Source: Seohaeicola saemankumensis
GTDB taxonomy: Bacteria > Pseudomonadota > Alphaproteobacteria > Rhodobacterales > Rhodobacteraceae
Direction of reading: 5' to 3'
Length of the DNA stretch: 64,000 nt
Assembly: GCF_020171285.1 (NCBI RefSeq)
Contig: NZ_JAIUZI010000016.1
Coordinates: forward strand, 1 to 64,000
The position numbers and the translations under genes were made by a program. Below, one piece after another: positions 52,027 to 61,900 of the stretch. How positions within the stretch are numbered: the stretch's first letter is position 1; every line of letters begins with the position of its first letter. The notes below the pieces were generated by a model. The model did not search any database and was not told where the DNA came from. It saw only the letters and a list, made by a program, of their open reading frames with translations.

Positions 52027-54801
52027 TTGGACGGTCATAGTTTGGATATAGGGTCGCCTGAGATTACAGAGCTTTTGTTCTCGGTGGAGCGGCCACTCAG
52101 TGAACGGTTTGCACAGATCGCCAGTCTGCATCCGACCCCGGAGCAGCAGGAAGCTCTTCGCAAGGCGGCGGTACAGCTAACCGATCAGGGGGAGTTTGAG
52201 CGGGTCGCGCTCCTCTGGGGCATGCTGCATCACCTGACGCCGACGAATGTCAATTATCTGCGCCGCATTGCGCAATGTATCGTGGGGGTCTCCAATCCCG
52301 GTGTCTTCGCCGACTGCCTGTCCGACGGATGTCTGACCGAGGAGATTTGGAAGGACTGCGGCAACAGCCTGAACCATGCGATTCGGGTCAGCCTGGACAC
52401 GGAGGCGGACAACCGGCACGCGCTGCTCAAGACCCTGCTGCTGAGCAAGGCCCACAACACGCAGATCGCGCTCAACATGCTCAAACCTCTGCCGTCCAGG
52501 ATGGTCGATGACTTCATGGAGGTCTGTCTGCGGGACGAGACCGTGCTGGGGGACCGGAAGCAGATCCGGATCCTGTGCCGGCTGACCGAGCGGGCGGGCC
52601 ATCCGACGGCGGCGGCCCGCGCTTTCCCGCTCACCATCGGCGACACGCAGAAGATGACGTTTCACCAGGCGCTGCTTGGCGGGCGGATCGCCGCGCAGAC
52701 CGGCGACATCGAGAAGCTGGAGCATTTCAAGGTTCTTTGCCGCGCCGCTGCCCTGGAGACCCCGGACCAGGCCCGCGAGTCGGCGATCTATCACCTGCTG
52801 TTCTTCGATTCGAGCGACGACAAGGCCATCGATACCGCGGTCGAGGTGATCAGCGACACGCTGGATCGTAAGGATCTGAACATGTCGCTGTTCTGGATTT
52901 ACCTGGAAACCATCCTGAAGAAGAAAAAGGGTGGCGTATTGCTGGACCGGATCGCGCTGCGGGTGAGCGATGCGGCCATGGCCGAAAAGATCGCCATCCT
53001 TGCGGATGTCGTCAACGGCAAGGCGACGACGGAACGGGTTCTGAAAAGTTGCGTCGACGGGTTGTGGGATGATCCCGACACCGCCGGCCGGCTGATCTCG
53101 CGCATGGTCGGACAGATCGACAGCGAGGCAGAGCTGATCGGGGCGCTGGATATCCTGGGCAGCCTGGATCCGATGTCGATGAAGATTCTCCGTTCCCATA
53201 GCCAGCAGTGGCGCGAAGGCGGCAAATACGAGCTGGCCGCGCATGGCTGGCGCGCGCTGGTGCGGGTCAATCCGCGCGACGACTGGGGCCGGGTCAACGC
53301 GATCTACTGTTTCCAGGTGCAGGGCGCGCTGGAGGCCGCGCGAGCGCTGACCGATGACTGGGATCTGGAGGCCTGCAGCGAGATCGTGCTGATTCACGCG
53401 GCGGCGTCGTTTGCCCGGGTCGGGCTTTCGGAGAAGGCGCGGGAGCTGTTCCTGCAGGCCGACGCGGCCTTGCGCGACGGGGTCGACTCGCTTCCCGAGG
53501 TGCACCGCCAGGCCCTCGCGCGGGGGCTGATCCTCTATGGCGAACTGGAGCGCGCCACGGCCTATGTGCCACCGCGCAAGAACCGGGGTGCACACCGCCC
53601 GGATCCCTCGCCGATCGTTCTGCTGGACCCCGGGCACACCGACAGCTCGGGTCACCACGCCAATTACAACATCTTCTTTTCCGATTTCGTGCTGGAACAT
53701 GACGGCGTGCGACCGGAGATCCTGATCGGGCAGAAAACCCCGGGCACGGCGCTGGAGGGGCACGACGTGTTCCCCGCGGTGGTCTTCGAGCCCTATGTCT
53801 ACAATGACTACAGTCTGGGCGCCGCCGAAATCGCCGGATTGAACGCGTCCTTCCGGCAGGAACTGACCACGCTGTTCCAGGATCATGTGCCGGACACGCT
53901 GATCATGCATTCGATGCGGGCGATCATGCTCAGGGGCTTCGTGCAATGGCTCGAAGATCTGGGCGACCGGCGTCCGCGCAGGCTGGCGATCGGCCTGATC
54001 GAGGCGGATCACCTGGCCGATGCGGAGCTGTCCGAAGTCTATTCCCACGCCCTCAGCGATCCGCTGTCCAACCTCGGGCAGATGCATGTCGAGACGTTGA
54101 TCCTGTTTGCCGAAACCACCTTTGCGGTGGATTGGCTGCAACAGCACGCGCCCGGGATCACGGTACACAAGTTCCCCTATCTGGCGGCGGGCCGCGCGGC
54201 CCAGGCGGCCACCGGGTTCGATACGCTGCGTGCCGCGACTCCGGTCTTTGGCATCCTGGGGGCCACCCGCAAGGAACGCGGGTTCAACCCGATCTTCCAG
54301 GCGATCCTGCAGGAAGGCGCCGCCGCGCCGCATTGGCATTTCCAGGTCGACGACCGGGCGGTGGGGCGGTTCGGCGACGATACCGCCGACCTGCTCGGGC
54401 AGATCGAGACCCGGATCGAGGCCGGGGAGCTTGACCAGGTCGACATCCTCAAGGGCTTCCTGTCGGACGAGGAATATTACGGCGCCTTCGGGCGGCTGAA
54501 CTGCCTGGTGCTGCCCTATTCGGGGCGCTATGCGGTGTCCGGATCCGGGGTGCTCTACGAGGCGGTCTACAGCCGCAAGTATCTGATCATTTCCGAAGGT
54601 TCGACGCTGGCGATCGAACTGGCGGAAATCGGCTATCCGCACCGCACCGTCGACGTCGACGATCCCGAGACGATCCGGCGGGCGGTGGCAGAGACCGCGG
54701 CGGCCTGGCCTGCCATCGTGGATGAGCTGGAGGCCTATTTCGCGGGCGCGCCGAAACTGCCGCTGGAAGGGTTCCGCGTGCTCTATACCGGCGCCGAATA
54801 G
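52027..54801 (+). CDS. TPR-like protein fused to a GT4-type glycosyltransferase domain
   Basis: A 924-residue protein with a TTG start, CCGGAG nine bases upstream and no better ATG in frame. Residues ~1-520 are helical, TPR-like repeats (QLTDQGEFERVALLWGMLHH, GRLISRMVGQIDSEAELIGA). From about 528 on it looks like a GT-B glycosyltransferase: LLDPGHTDSSGHHANYN (529-545), ending with LVLPYSGRYAVSGSGVLYEA (about 830-849), an acceptor/donor loop like that of GT4. A second TPR-glycosyltransferase chimera in 7 kb, unlike the GT32 type upstream. Donor unknown. Confidence 0.75.
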   Translation: MDGHSLDIGSPEITELLFSVERPLSERFAQIASLHPTPEQQEALRKAAVQLTDQGEFERVALLWGMLHHLTPTNVNYLRRIAQCIVGVSNPGVFADCLSDGCLTEEIWKDCGNSLNHAIRVSLDTEADNRHALLKTLLLSKAHNTQIALNMLKPLPSRMVDDFMEVCLRDETVLGDRKQIRILCRLTERAGHPTAAARAFPLTIGDTQKMTFHQALLGGRIAAQTGDIEKLEHFKVLCRAAALETPDQARESAIYHLLFFDSSDDKAIDTAVEVISDTLDRKDLNMSLFWIYLETILKKKKGGVLLDRIALRVSDAAMAEKIAILADVVNGKATTERVLKSCVDGLWDDPDTAGRLISRMVGQIDSEAELIGALDILGSLDPMSMKILRSHSQQWREGGKYELAAHGWRALVRVNPRDDWGRVNAIYCFQVQGALEAARALTDDWDLEACSEIVLIHAAASFARVGLSEKARELFLQADAALRDGVDSLPEVHRQALARGLILYGELERATAYVPPRKNRGAHRPDPSPIVLLDPGHTDSSGHHANYNIFFSDFVLEHDGVRPEILIGQKTPGTALEGHDVFPAVVFEPYVYNDYSLGAAEIAGLNASFRQELTTLFQDHVPDTLIMHSMRAIMLRGFVQWLEDLGDRRPRRLAIGLIEADHLADAELSEVYSHALSDPLSNLGQMHVETLILFAETTFAVDWLQQHAPGITVHKFPYLAAGRAAQAATGFDTLRAATPVFGILGATRKERGFNPIFQAILQEGAAAPHWHFQVDDRAVGRFGDDTADLLGQIETRIEAGELDQVDILKGFLSDEEYYGAFGRLNCLVLPYSGRYAVSGSGVLYEAVYSRKYLIISEGSTLAIELAEIGYPHRTVDVDDPETIRRAVAETAAAWPAIVDELEAYFAGAPKLPLEGFRVLYTGAE

Positions 54802-54838
54802 GGGCGCCGGTCTCCAACCACAAGAGCGGAACCGGGTG

Positions 54839-55540
54839 TTACCAGGTCGGTTTCACACGCGGATCATCCAAATATTTCAGGGGCATGAAGAAGATATCGC
54901 ACTGCAGCAGCCCCGTCCCGGGATCGTCGGGGTTTGCCAGGACATTTTCCGTCGGCCGGCCGAAGGCCAGCCCGGAAATCGAGTGCACGAAGAATCCGTG
55001 CGCGTGCATGAAGCTGGCCAGATCCAGGAACTTGCGGCGGTTCATCTCGAGCACCACCACATCGCAGGATTTCAGGGTCTCGACCGCGCCTTCCAGCACC
55101 AGTGGCTCGGCCCCATCGACATCGACCTTGAGGAAGAAGGGCCCCTTCAGTCCGCGTTCGGCAATGAAGGTATCCAGCTTTATTGTTTCGACGACAGAGA
55201 CCGAGCCAGGCGATTTCGCGGAGTCGGAGATCATTCGTCCGTGTGACGGCAACTCTATGTCGGTTGTCTTGTGTTCGGCAACGAATTCGGCTGTCCCATT
55301 CTCATTGCTGCAAGCACATTCGACCAGTTCATAATCAAGTTCGGCATAGTTCTTGCGGATCGTCTCGTACCATTCGGACATCGGTTCGAACAGGAACTGC
55401 TTGGACTTTGGAAACTGGTTTTTCAGAAAAGGCGTTTCTGCGCGAATGCCCACATCAAGGATCGTGTTGAAGGTCAGCCCCGCCTGTCTGATCTGCCAGA
55501 TAATCTGGCCGGGGTTTGTGCTTGTTGAAATCCTTGACAT
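54839..55540 (-). CDS. FkbM-family methyltransferase
   Basis: A 233-residue SAM methyltransferase of the FkbM type: TILDVGIRAETPFL (about residues 26-39, motif I without the usual Gly-Ala-Asn form), QFLFEPMSEWYE (about 48-59), and FFLKVDVDGAEPLVLEGA (about 135-152), the family hallmark. AGGAG precedes the start. FkbM proteins methylate hydroxyls of sugars or polyketides. It is the only minus-strand gene between 46225 and the end of the window, less GC-rich than its neighbours, and preceded by a strong hairpin. Confidence 0.88.
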   Translation of the reverse strand: MSRISTSTNPGQIIWQIRQAGLTFNTILDVGIRAETPFLKNQFPKSKQFLFEPMSEWYETIRKNYAELDYELVECACSNENGTAEFVAEHKTTDIELPSHGRMISDSAKSPGSVSVVETIKLDTFIAERGLKGPFFLKVDVDGAEPLVLEGAVETLKSCDVVVLEMNRRKFLDLASFMHAHGFFVHSISGLAFGRPTENVLANPDDPGTGLLQCDIFFMPLKYLDDPRVKPTW

Positions 55541-55906
55541 GAAATCCGCTCCTCAAATGTTTTTGCAGCCCGGCCAATATGATTGGCCGCTGCAACCCTA
55601 TCACAAAAGAGGCGTGACCTCGCCATCACCAGGGGGTGTCGGCGGTTCATCGCGTGTTCTGTGAAAGCGGATGGTTGTTTTTGCGGCATCCCGAAAATTT
55701 CCCCGAACGGGTGACAACAAGTCCCTTGCCACCTTTTGTCCTGTCGGCATACACCGGGTTCCGGATAGATGACGCGCACCGGTCAACGCCCTAATTGTGG
55801 GCAGACCGCCGGGGCATCAGACCAAGATGTGTGGGAGAGGGCTGAAAGTCGTTTCCTGCGATTTGTATGATTTAGGGTGCCTGGCACTCGTTAGACGGAA
55901 GAACTC
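55541..55906. other. 366-base divergent intergenic region with strong hairpin
   Basis: Contains TTGCAGC-CC-GGCCAAT-ATG-ATTGGCC-GCTGCAA at 55563-55595, a 14-bp stem with a two-base bulge, 22 bases upstream of the FkbM start. Downstream lies the leader of gmd. No gene seen. Confidence 0.6.
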
Positions 55907-56971
55907 ATGAAAAAAGCACTTATTTCCGGCGTCACTGGTCAAGACGGCGCCTATCTTGCCGAATTGCTGCTGGCCAAGGGATACGAAGTTCATGGCATCA
56001 AGCGCCGGTCCTCGTCGTTCAACTCGGCCCGGATCGACCACCTGTACCAGGACCCGCATGAGACCGGCACGGTGTTCAAGCTGCACTACGGCGATTTGAC
56101 GGATTCCACCAACCTGATCCGCCTGATCCAGGAAGTGCAGCCCGACGAGATTTACAACCTGGCCGCCCAGTCCCACGTGCAGGTCAGCTTCGAGACCCCC
56201 GAATACACCGCCAACGCCGATGGTATCGGTACCCTGCGGATGCTGGAGGCGATCCGCATCCTGGGCATGGAGAAGACCACCCGGTTCTACCAGGCCTCGA
56301 CCTCGGAACTCTATGGTCTGGTGCAGGCGGTACCGCAGTCGGAGACCACGCCCTTCTACCCGCGCTCGCCCTACGCGGCGGCCAAACTCTATGCCTACTG
56401 GATCACGGTGAACTACCGCGAGGCCTATGGCATGCATGCCTCCAACGGCATCCTGTTCAACCACGAAAGCCCGCTGCGCGGCGAGACCTTCGTGACCCGC
56501 AAGATCACCCGCGCGGTGGCGGCGATTTCGCTGGGCCTGCAGGACCGGATCTACCTCGGCAACCTCGACGCGCAGCGCGACTGGGGCCACGCCCGCGACT
56601 ATGTCGAGGGCATGTGGCGCATCCTGCAGCAGGACGAGGCGGACGATTACGTGCTGGCGACCGGCGAAACCCATACCGTGCGCAGTTTTGTCGAGGCCGC
56701 CTTTGCCGAGGTCGATATCAAGGTCGAATGGAAGGGCGAAGGCGTCGACGAGATCGGCTACGAGGCGGGCACCGACCGGGTGCTGGTGTCGATCGATCCG
56801 CGCTACTTCCGCCCCACCGAGGTGGACCTGCTGATCGGCGATCCGACCAAGGCGAAGGAAAAGCTCGGCTGGACCCATACCGCCAGCCTGGCCGAGATGG
56901 TGGCCGAGATGGTTCGCTCCGACATCGACGTCGTGCAGCGTGAAAAGGATCGCAAAGACCGGCATGGCTGA
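55907..56971 (+). CDS. gmd: GDP-mannose 4,6-dehydratase
   Basis: Converts GDP-mannose to GDP-4-keto-6-deoxymannose, the entry to GDP-fucose and related sugars. 354 residues, normal length. GVTGQDGAYLAELLL (8-22) is the NADP-binding motif, STSELYGLVQAVPQSE (about 129-144) contains the catalytic Thr/Glu region, YPRSPYAAAKLYAYW has the YxxxK pair, and NHESPLRGETFVTRKI (about 184-199) is diagnostic of Gmd. The start has GGAAGAA upstream. The next gene starts inside its last codons. Confidence 0.98.
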   Translation: MKKALISGVTGQDGAYLAELLLAKGYEVHGIKRRSSSFNSARIDHLYQDPHETGTVFKLHYGDLTDSTNLIRLIQEVQPDEIYNLAAQSHVQVSFETPEYTANADGIGTLRMLEAIRILGMEKTTRFYQASTSELYGLVQAVPQSETTPFYPRSPYAAAKLYAYWITVNYREAYGMHASNGILFNHESPLRGETFVTRKITRAVAAISLGLQDRIYLGNLDAQRDWGHARDYVEGMWRILQQDEADDYVLATGETHTVRSFVEAAFAEVDIKVEWKGEGVDEIGYEAGTDRVLVSIDPRYFRPTEVDLLIGDPTKAKEKLGWTHTASLAEMVAEMVRSDIDVVQREKDRKDRHG

Positions 56972-57806
56972 GCAGGGCGTTTCAGGCGCGGCGGCGCACG
57001 GGGCGGAAGATCTACAGACGATCCGGACCGTGCACCATTTTGCCGCGTCTGGCGGGACGATCATGTCCCGGGCCCTGGCCGCGCAGCCCGATACCGTGCT
57101 GCTGAGCGAGATCACTCCGGTGGTGGGCGCTTATGGCTTCAACCGTTTCGATCCCGTGCAGCAGTTCCTTGCGGGGCCGCTGCGCGACGATCCGGAACGG
57201 TTTCTGGACCCCGACAGAACGCCCTATGACCTGAGTCTCGAGGTCTTTGCCGACCGTTTGCGCTGGCTATTGGCGCAGACTTCGGAGGCCGGTTGCCGGC
57301 TGGTGTTGCGCGATCATGCCCACAGCGACTTTATCGAGCTGAACCGCGGTCGCAGCGGGTTGCGCGATGTGATCCGGCGGGCCCAGATCCCGGTGCGCTC
57401 GATCGTGACGCTGCGCCATCCGATGGACAGCTACTATCCTGCCCGGCAGAGAGGCTGGACCAAGATGCTGACCGGGGGGTTCGACGAATACTGCCAGCGG
57501 CTGACCGGCATGCTGGAGATTTTCGACGCGCCGGTATTCCTGTACGAGGATTTTTGCCTGCGGCCGGGCGAGGTGACCGAACAGATGTGCGCGGCACTGA
57601 ACCTGCCGTTCGATCCCGGTTTCCAGGTCCGGCTGAAAGATATCGGTCTGACCGGGAACTCTGGGCGCAAGGCGGACGAGATTGCGCCGCGCCCGCGGCT
57701 GCACATTCCCAGAGGATTGATCAAGGAAGCCAGGGAAAGCGAAGCCTACCAGGCGCTGGAGGCCCGTTTCTGGCCCGGCGATACACTTCTAGAACAAAAA
57801 AATTGA
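56964..57806 (+). CDS. sulfotransferase-like protein 8 between gmd and fcl
   Basis: 280 residues from ATG 56964, which overlaps gmd by eight bases; a start at 56940 would add eight residues. The P-loop is weak: HHFAASGGTIMSRALAA (about residues 24-40), with Ala-Ser-Gly-Gly in place of Lys-x-Gly, a form seen in divergent sulfotransferases. SIVTLRHPMDSYYPARQRGW (20 residues, about 145-164) fits the 3'-phosphate motif, followed by FLYEDFCLRP. Insertion between the two GDP-fucose genes suggests that a fucose or 6-deoxyhexose residue is the acceptor. Confidence 0.7.
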   Translation: MAEQGVSGAAAHGAEDLQTIRTVHHFAASGGTIMSRALAAQPDTVLLSEITPVVGAYGFNRFDPVQQFLAGPLRDDPERFLDPDRTPYDLSLEVFADRLRWLLAQTSEAGCRLVLRDHAHSDFIELNRGRSGLRDVIRRAQIPVRSIVTLRHPMDSYYPARQRGWTKMLTGGFDEYCQRLTGMLEIFDAPVFLYEDFCLRPGEVTEQMCAALNLPFDPGFQVRLKDIGLTGNSGRKADEIAPRPRLHIPRGLIKEARESEAYQALEARFWPGDTLLEQKN

Positions 57807-57869
57807 CGATGCAGGCCGGTCCGGTCGGAGCGGAAACAGACCCGCCGCCTGCAAAATGGAGAAAACGAC

Positions 57870-58808
57870 ATGACATATGATCTGAACGGAAAGCGCGTCT
57901 GGGTGGCCGGTCATCGCGGCATGGTGGGCGGCGCCGTGGTGCGGCGGCTGGGTGATGAACCCTGCGAGGTGATCACCGCCGGCCGCGACGTGGTCGACCT
58001 GGTCAGCCAGCAGGCGGTGGCCGACTGGATGGCGGCGGAAAAACCCGATGCGGTGGTGCTGTGCGCGGCCCGCGTCGGCGGCATCCACGCCAACAACTCC
58101 TACCCGGTGGATTTCCTCTATGACAACCTGATGATCGAGGCCAATATCATCCATGCCGCCCATGCGGTCGGCGTGGAAAAGCTGTTGTTCCTTGGATCCT
58201 CCTGCATCTATCCGAAATTCGCCGAGCAGCCGATCACCGAGGACGCGCTGCTGACCGGGGCGCTGGAGCCCACCAACGAATGGTACGCGATCGCCAAGAT
58301 CGCCGGTATCAAGCTCTGCCAGGCCTATCGCAAGCAATACGGTGTCGATTTCATCTCGGCCCAGCCCACCAACCTCTATGGTCCCGGCGACAACTACGAT
58401 CTGCAGTCCAGCCACGTGCTGCCGGCGCTCTTGCGCAAGTTCCACGAGGCGAAGGAGGCCGGCGCACCCTCGGTCGAGCTTTGGGGATCGGGCACGCCGC
58501 TGCGCGAATTCCTGCATGTGGACGATCTGGCCGATGCGCTGGTCTTTCTGTTAAAGGAATATTCGGACGAGATTCCTCTGAACGTTGGTTCCGGGGTCGA
58601 GGTCACCATCCGCGAACTGGCGGAAACCATCGCCGAGGTGGTCGGCTACGAGGCCGAGCTGACCTTTGACGCGACCAAGCCCGACGGCACCCCGCGCAAG
58701 CTGATGGACAGCGGCCGGCTGCACGATCTGGGCTGGAACGACGCGCGCTCTCTCAAGGAGGGCGTGGCACATGCCTATGCAGCCTATCTGGAAACGCTGC
58801 AGGGCTGA
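57870..58808 (+). CDS. fcl: GDP-L-fucose synthase
   Basis: Epimerase-reductase that turns GDP-4-keto-6-deoxymannose into GDP-L-fucose. 312 residues. NADP-binding GHRGMVGGAVVRRL (about 14-27), FLGSSCIYPKFAEQPITED (19 residues, about 106-124) with the catalytic Ser/Cys, and EPTNEWYAIAKIAGIKLC (about 131-148) with YxxxK are all typical. Ends with LREFLHVDDLADALVFLL and DGTPRKLMDSGRL. Supplied by ManC and Gmd; together they complete GDP-fucose synthesis within the window. Confidence 0.97.
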   Translation: MTYDLNGKRVWVAGHRGMVGGAVVRRLGDEPCEVITAGRDVVDLVSQQAVADWMAAEKPDAVVLCAARVGGIHANNSYPVDFLYDNLMIEANIIHAAHAVGVEKLLFLGSSCIYPKFAEQPITEDALLTGALEPTNEWYAIAKIAGIKLCQAYRKQYGVDFISAQPTNLYGPGDNYDLQSSHVLPALLRKFHEAKEAGAPSVELWGSGTPLREFLHVDDLADALVFLLKEYSDEIPLNVGSGVEVTIRELAETIAEVVGYEAELTFDATKPDGTPRKLMDSGRLHDLGWNDARSLKEGVAHAYAAYLETLQG

Positions 58809-58920
58809 GCCCGGAGCGCGCGGATTGGCGGCGCCCGGTCGGGCGGGTGTTGTCAGTCTCGCGCCGGACGACCGAAATTGGCATGTATAGTGATGCACCA
58901 TTTTTAAGGACGCGGCAGGT

Positions 58921-61900
58921 ATGGACACCCTCATCTTGTTTCCGGCCGAAGACGCCTTTGCGCTGACCGCCGTTGATCTTTTGGCATCATTGTCCGGCCA
59001 GTCGGTGACGCTGGCCGCGGTGCAGACGCCGGCCAAACAGCTGGCGGCGGATCTGACCGACCGGGTTGAGCGGGTGTTCACCCTGCCCGGCTGGCCGTTC
59101 AGTCCGCAGCAGGGATTTCAGCCGCTCGACCCCGACAATCTCGACCATGCCCGGATCGCCCGGTTCCTGCGCCAGGGGTTTGACCGGGTTCTTGTGTTCG
59201 ACTGGTCGCTGGCGCCGCTGGCGGCGCTGCTGCCGTCGGGGCCGGAGCGGTTCCTGGTGCTTGACGACTGGATCCTGCAGGAGGAACTGGTGCTGTCGCC
59301 GGATCTGAAGACGAACCGGACCGGACCGCGGCTGCACGAGGCCGAAGAGATCGCCGCCGATTTCGACGCTATCCTGTGCACCGAACAGGCGGTGTTCTCG
59401 ATGATCGGAAAGCTGTTTCCGGACAAGGCGCTGGCGGCGCCGGTGCCGATCCCGGGGTATCCGGCGGATCTGGGCGAGCAGTGGCCGCTGCGGTTCCGCG
59501 CGCCCAACAGCCGTTACGACCCCTATACTCAGGACGGGGTCGGCGCCTTCTTGCGGCGCCAGAGCGCGCGGCAGCATCGCGGTCAGCCGTTCGTGCCGCT
59601 GGAACTGCCGCCGGATTATGCCTTTGTCAGGGACAACGCCGCCCCGACGCCCGAGCCGGTTCTCGTGGATGTCAGCGGTCCGCAGGCCCCCCTGCTGGAG
59701 GTCTCGGTGCAGCTGCGCAGACCGGAACTGCGCATTCGCAACGCGATGCGGGGCGGCAACCTGATGTTCCTGCTTGAGGCGCGCGCGTCCGGCAGCCCCG
59801 AAGACGACTATGTGATCGCTCCGGGTGGCGCGCGGGCGGCGCTGCTTGATCTGGTCTCTGACCGGGCGGCCTGGCGGGACTTCTGGTCGCAGGGCGTGCG
59901 CCAGTTCCGGGCGGTTCAGACCCACAACCAGCAGGTCTGGGCCGGGTTGATCGAGGGTCGGAAATCCGCGGGCGGCAGCTTTGTTTATGGCGCGCTGGGG
60001 GTGGAACAGGGTATCGAATCCGGCGCCGCGCCGGGCGGCGGCGATCTGGCGATCGTGCGCGCCCATGCGGCGGCGCCGCTGGATCCGGGCCCCGGGCTGG
60101 CGCTGGTTCAGACCCTGTTGTTGCAGGGCCAGCCGGAAAGGGCGCTGGCCTATCTGGGCATGTTGATGCGGGCGGGCGCCATCGCCGGCCAGCCGGTTCG
60201 GGCGTCCCGGGCGCTGCTGGACCTGATGCAGCGGCAATCGGTCTTTGACCAGCCGCGCAGCCGCGCCGTGCTGGACAAGCTGCACCGCGATCTGCAGGAG
60301 GCCGGCGCAGATGACAGCGGCGGGCTCTATCCCACCTTCCAACTGCCCGAAGCCGCCGCCGCGCCGCCGGTCGCCACCAGCCGGGGGACACCGATTTTCG
60401 AATTGGGGCTGCACCGTGACGACGAGGGCGCGCGGCGCTTCTCGGGCACCTTCTCGATGGTTTACGCGCGCCAGGCGTTTGCCGCCGATCCGGTGCTGGT
60501 GATGATGATCTCGGGCCAGCTGGACGACCCTGATACCGAACTGGCAGCGGCGCAGATCGAAGTCGAGGGCCAGACTGTCACCGCGCGGGTCACCCAGCGC
60601 ATGGACGGCAGTTTCTTCGTGCCGGTCCCGGTGACCCTGCAGGGGGACAGCGCCGGGCGCGACCTGTTTTCGGTCTCGGTCTCGCTTTCGGCTTTGCGCG
60701 GGGCGGTGGCGGCGGGCCGGATAGATCAGATCGACCTGATCCGCCGGGCCGAGCTGTTCGAAGACGGGCGCATCGCGGCCACTGCCCGATTGCTGGCGGT
60801 ATTGCCGACCCAGGACAGCTGGAGCTTTGCCGGCGGCTACAACATCGAACGCTCCGACGCCGGACCGCCGGTGCGCTGGATCCAGGCCAAGGCGGCCCCT
60901 GAGCTGGTCTGGGCAACGGACCCGCCCGAGCGGACCCGCGGTGCGGTCTGCGCCGTGGTGGTGGTACAGACCGCGCGTGGCGGTCCGCCCCCCGACGAGC
61001 TGTACCTGGAAACCCCGAACGGCCCGCTCAGGGCGGTGCCGGTTCCCGGCGGCGGTGATGGTGCGCGCAGCTATGTCTTTGACATCACTGATCTGTTCAT
61101 CGACCGGATCCGGCTGCCGCGGCTTGAACTGGTCTCGCCGGTTCCGGCAGAGACCGTGGGCGAGGATCAGCGCCTGCTCAGCCTGCTGCTGCGGTCGATG
61201 TCGATCGTGGAACTGCCGCTGTCGCTGCTGGACAATCAGCCGGCGGTGCTGACCCCGGGGGCGGGGCTACGAACCGGCGTCGGCGATCCCGCCGCGCCGC
61301 CGATGCTGGGCAAGGCGTTGCGGCTGGCGCTGACGGTACCGCACCTGCTGTCGCCGTCGCGGCTGGTTGAAATTCGCGGCAAGGGCGATGACCGGATTTA
61401 CGGGCTTGAGGCCCGGCTGAACCGGCTGCCGCTGGAACCGGTCGGGATCAGCCATGAAGCGGGGCGATTCATCTGGCGGGGGCGTCTGATCAGCGACCGC
61501 CCGGTTCTGGCCTTTGCCTCCTGGCTGCAGATGCAACTGGCGGCAGAGCAGCCCGAAGGGGCGGCGCCGATGGAGATCACCCAGGTGCGCTTTATCCTGC
61601 CGCCGGACAATCAGCCGGGGTTCGAACTGATGGATGGCGGCCATTTCCCCGGCACGGCGGGATATTATCACAGCGGCCCGGCGATGCGCGGGGTCTGGGC
61701 CGGTCCCGGTGGCCGGCTGCTGGTTGATGTGCCGGCAGGGGCCGAGGCGCTGTGGCTGGCCGGCGATGCCGCGATTGGCCGGTCGCAGATCGAGGCGATG
61801 ACGCTGAGTTGTGACGGCGCGGAACTGGAGTGCCGGACCGGCACCGCCGCCGACGGCCGCTGGCGCGTAACGGGCCGTCTTGAACCGGCCGCCGAGGCGC

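Noticed and set aside
52177..54642. 821-residue minus-strand ORF
   Set aside because: Antisense shadow of the 924-residue TPR-glycosyltransferase gene; composition typical of shadows.
58886..58891. TATAGT -10 element before the 1026-aa gene
   Set aside because: No acceptable -35 element 16-18 bases upstream, so no promoter was called.
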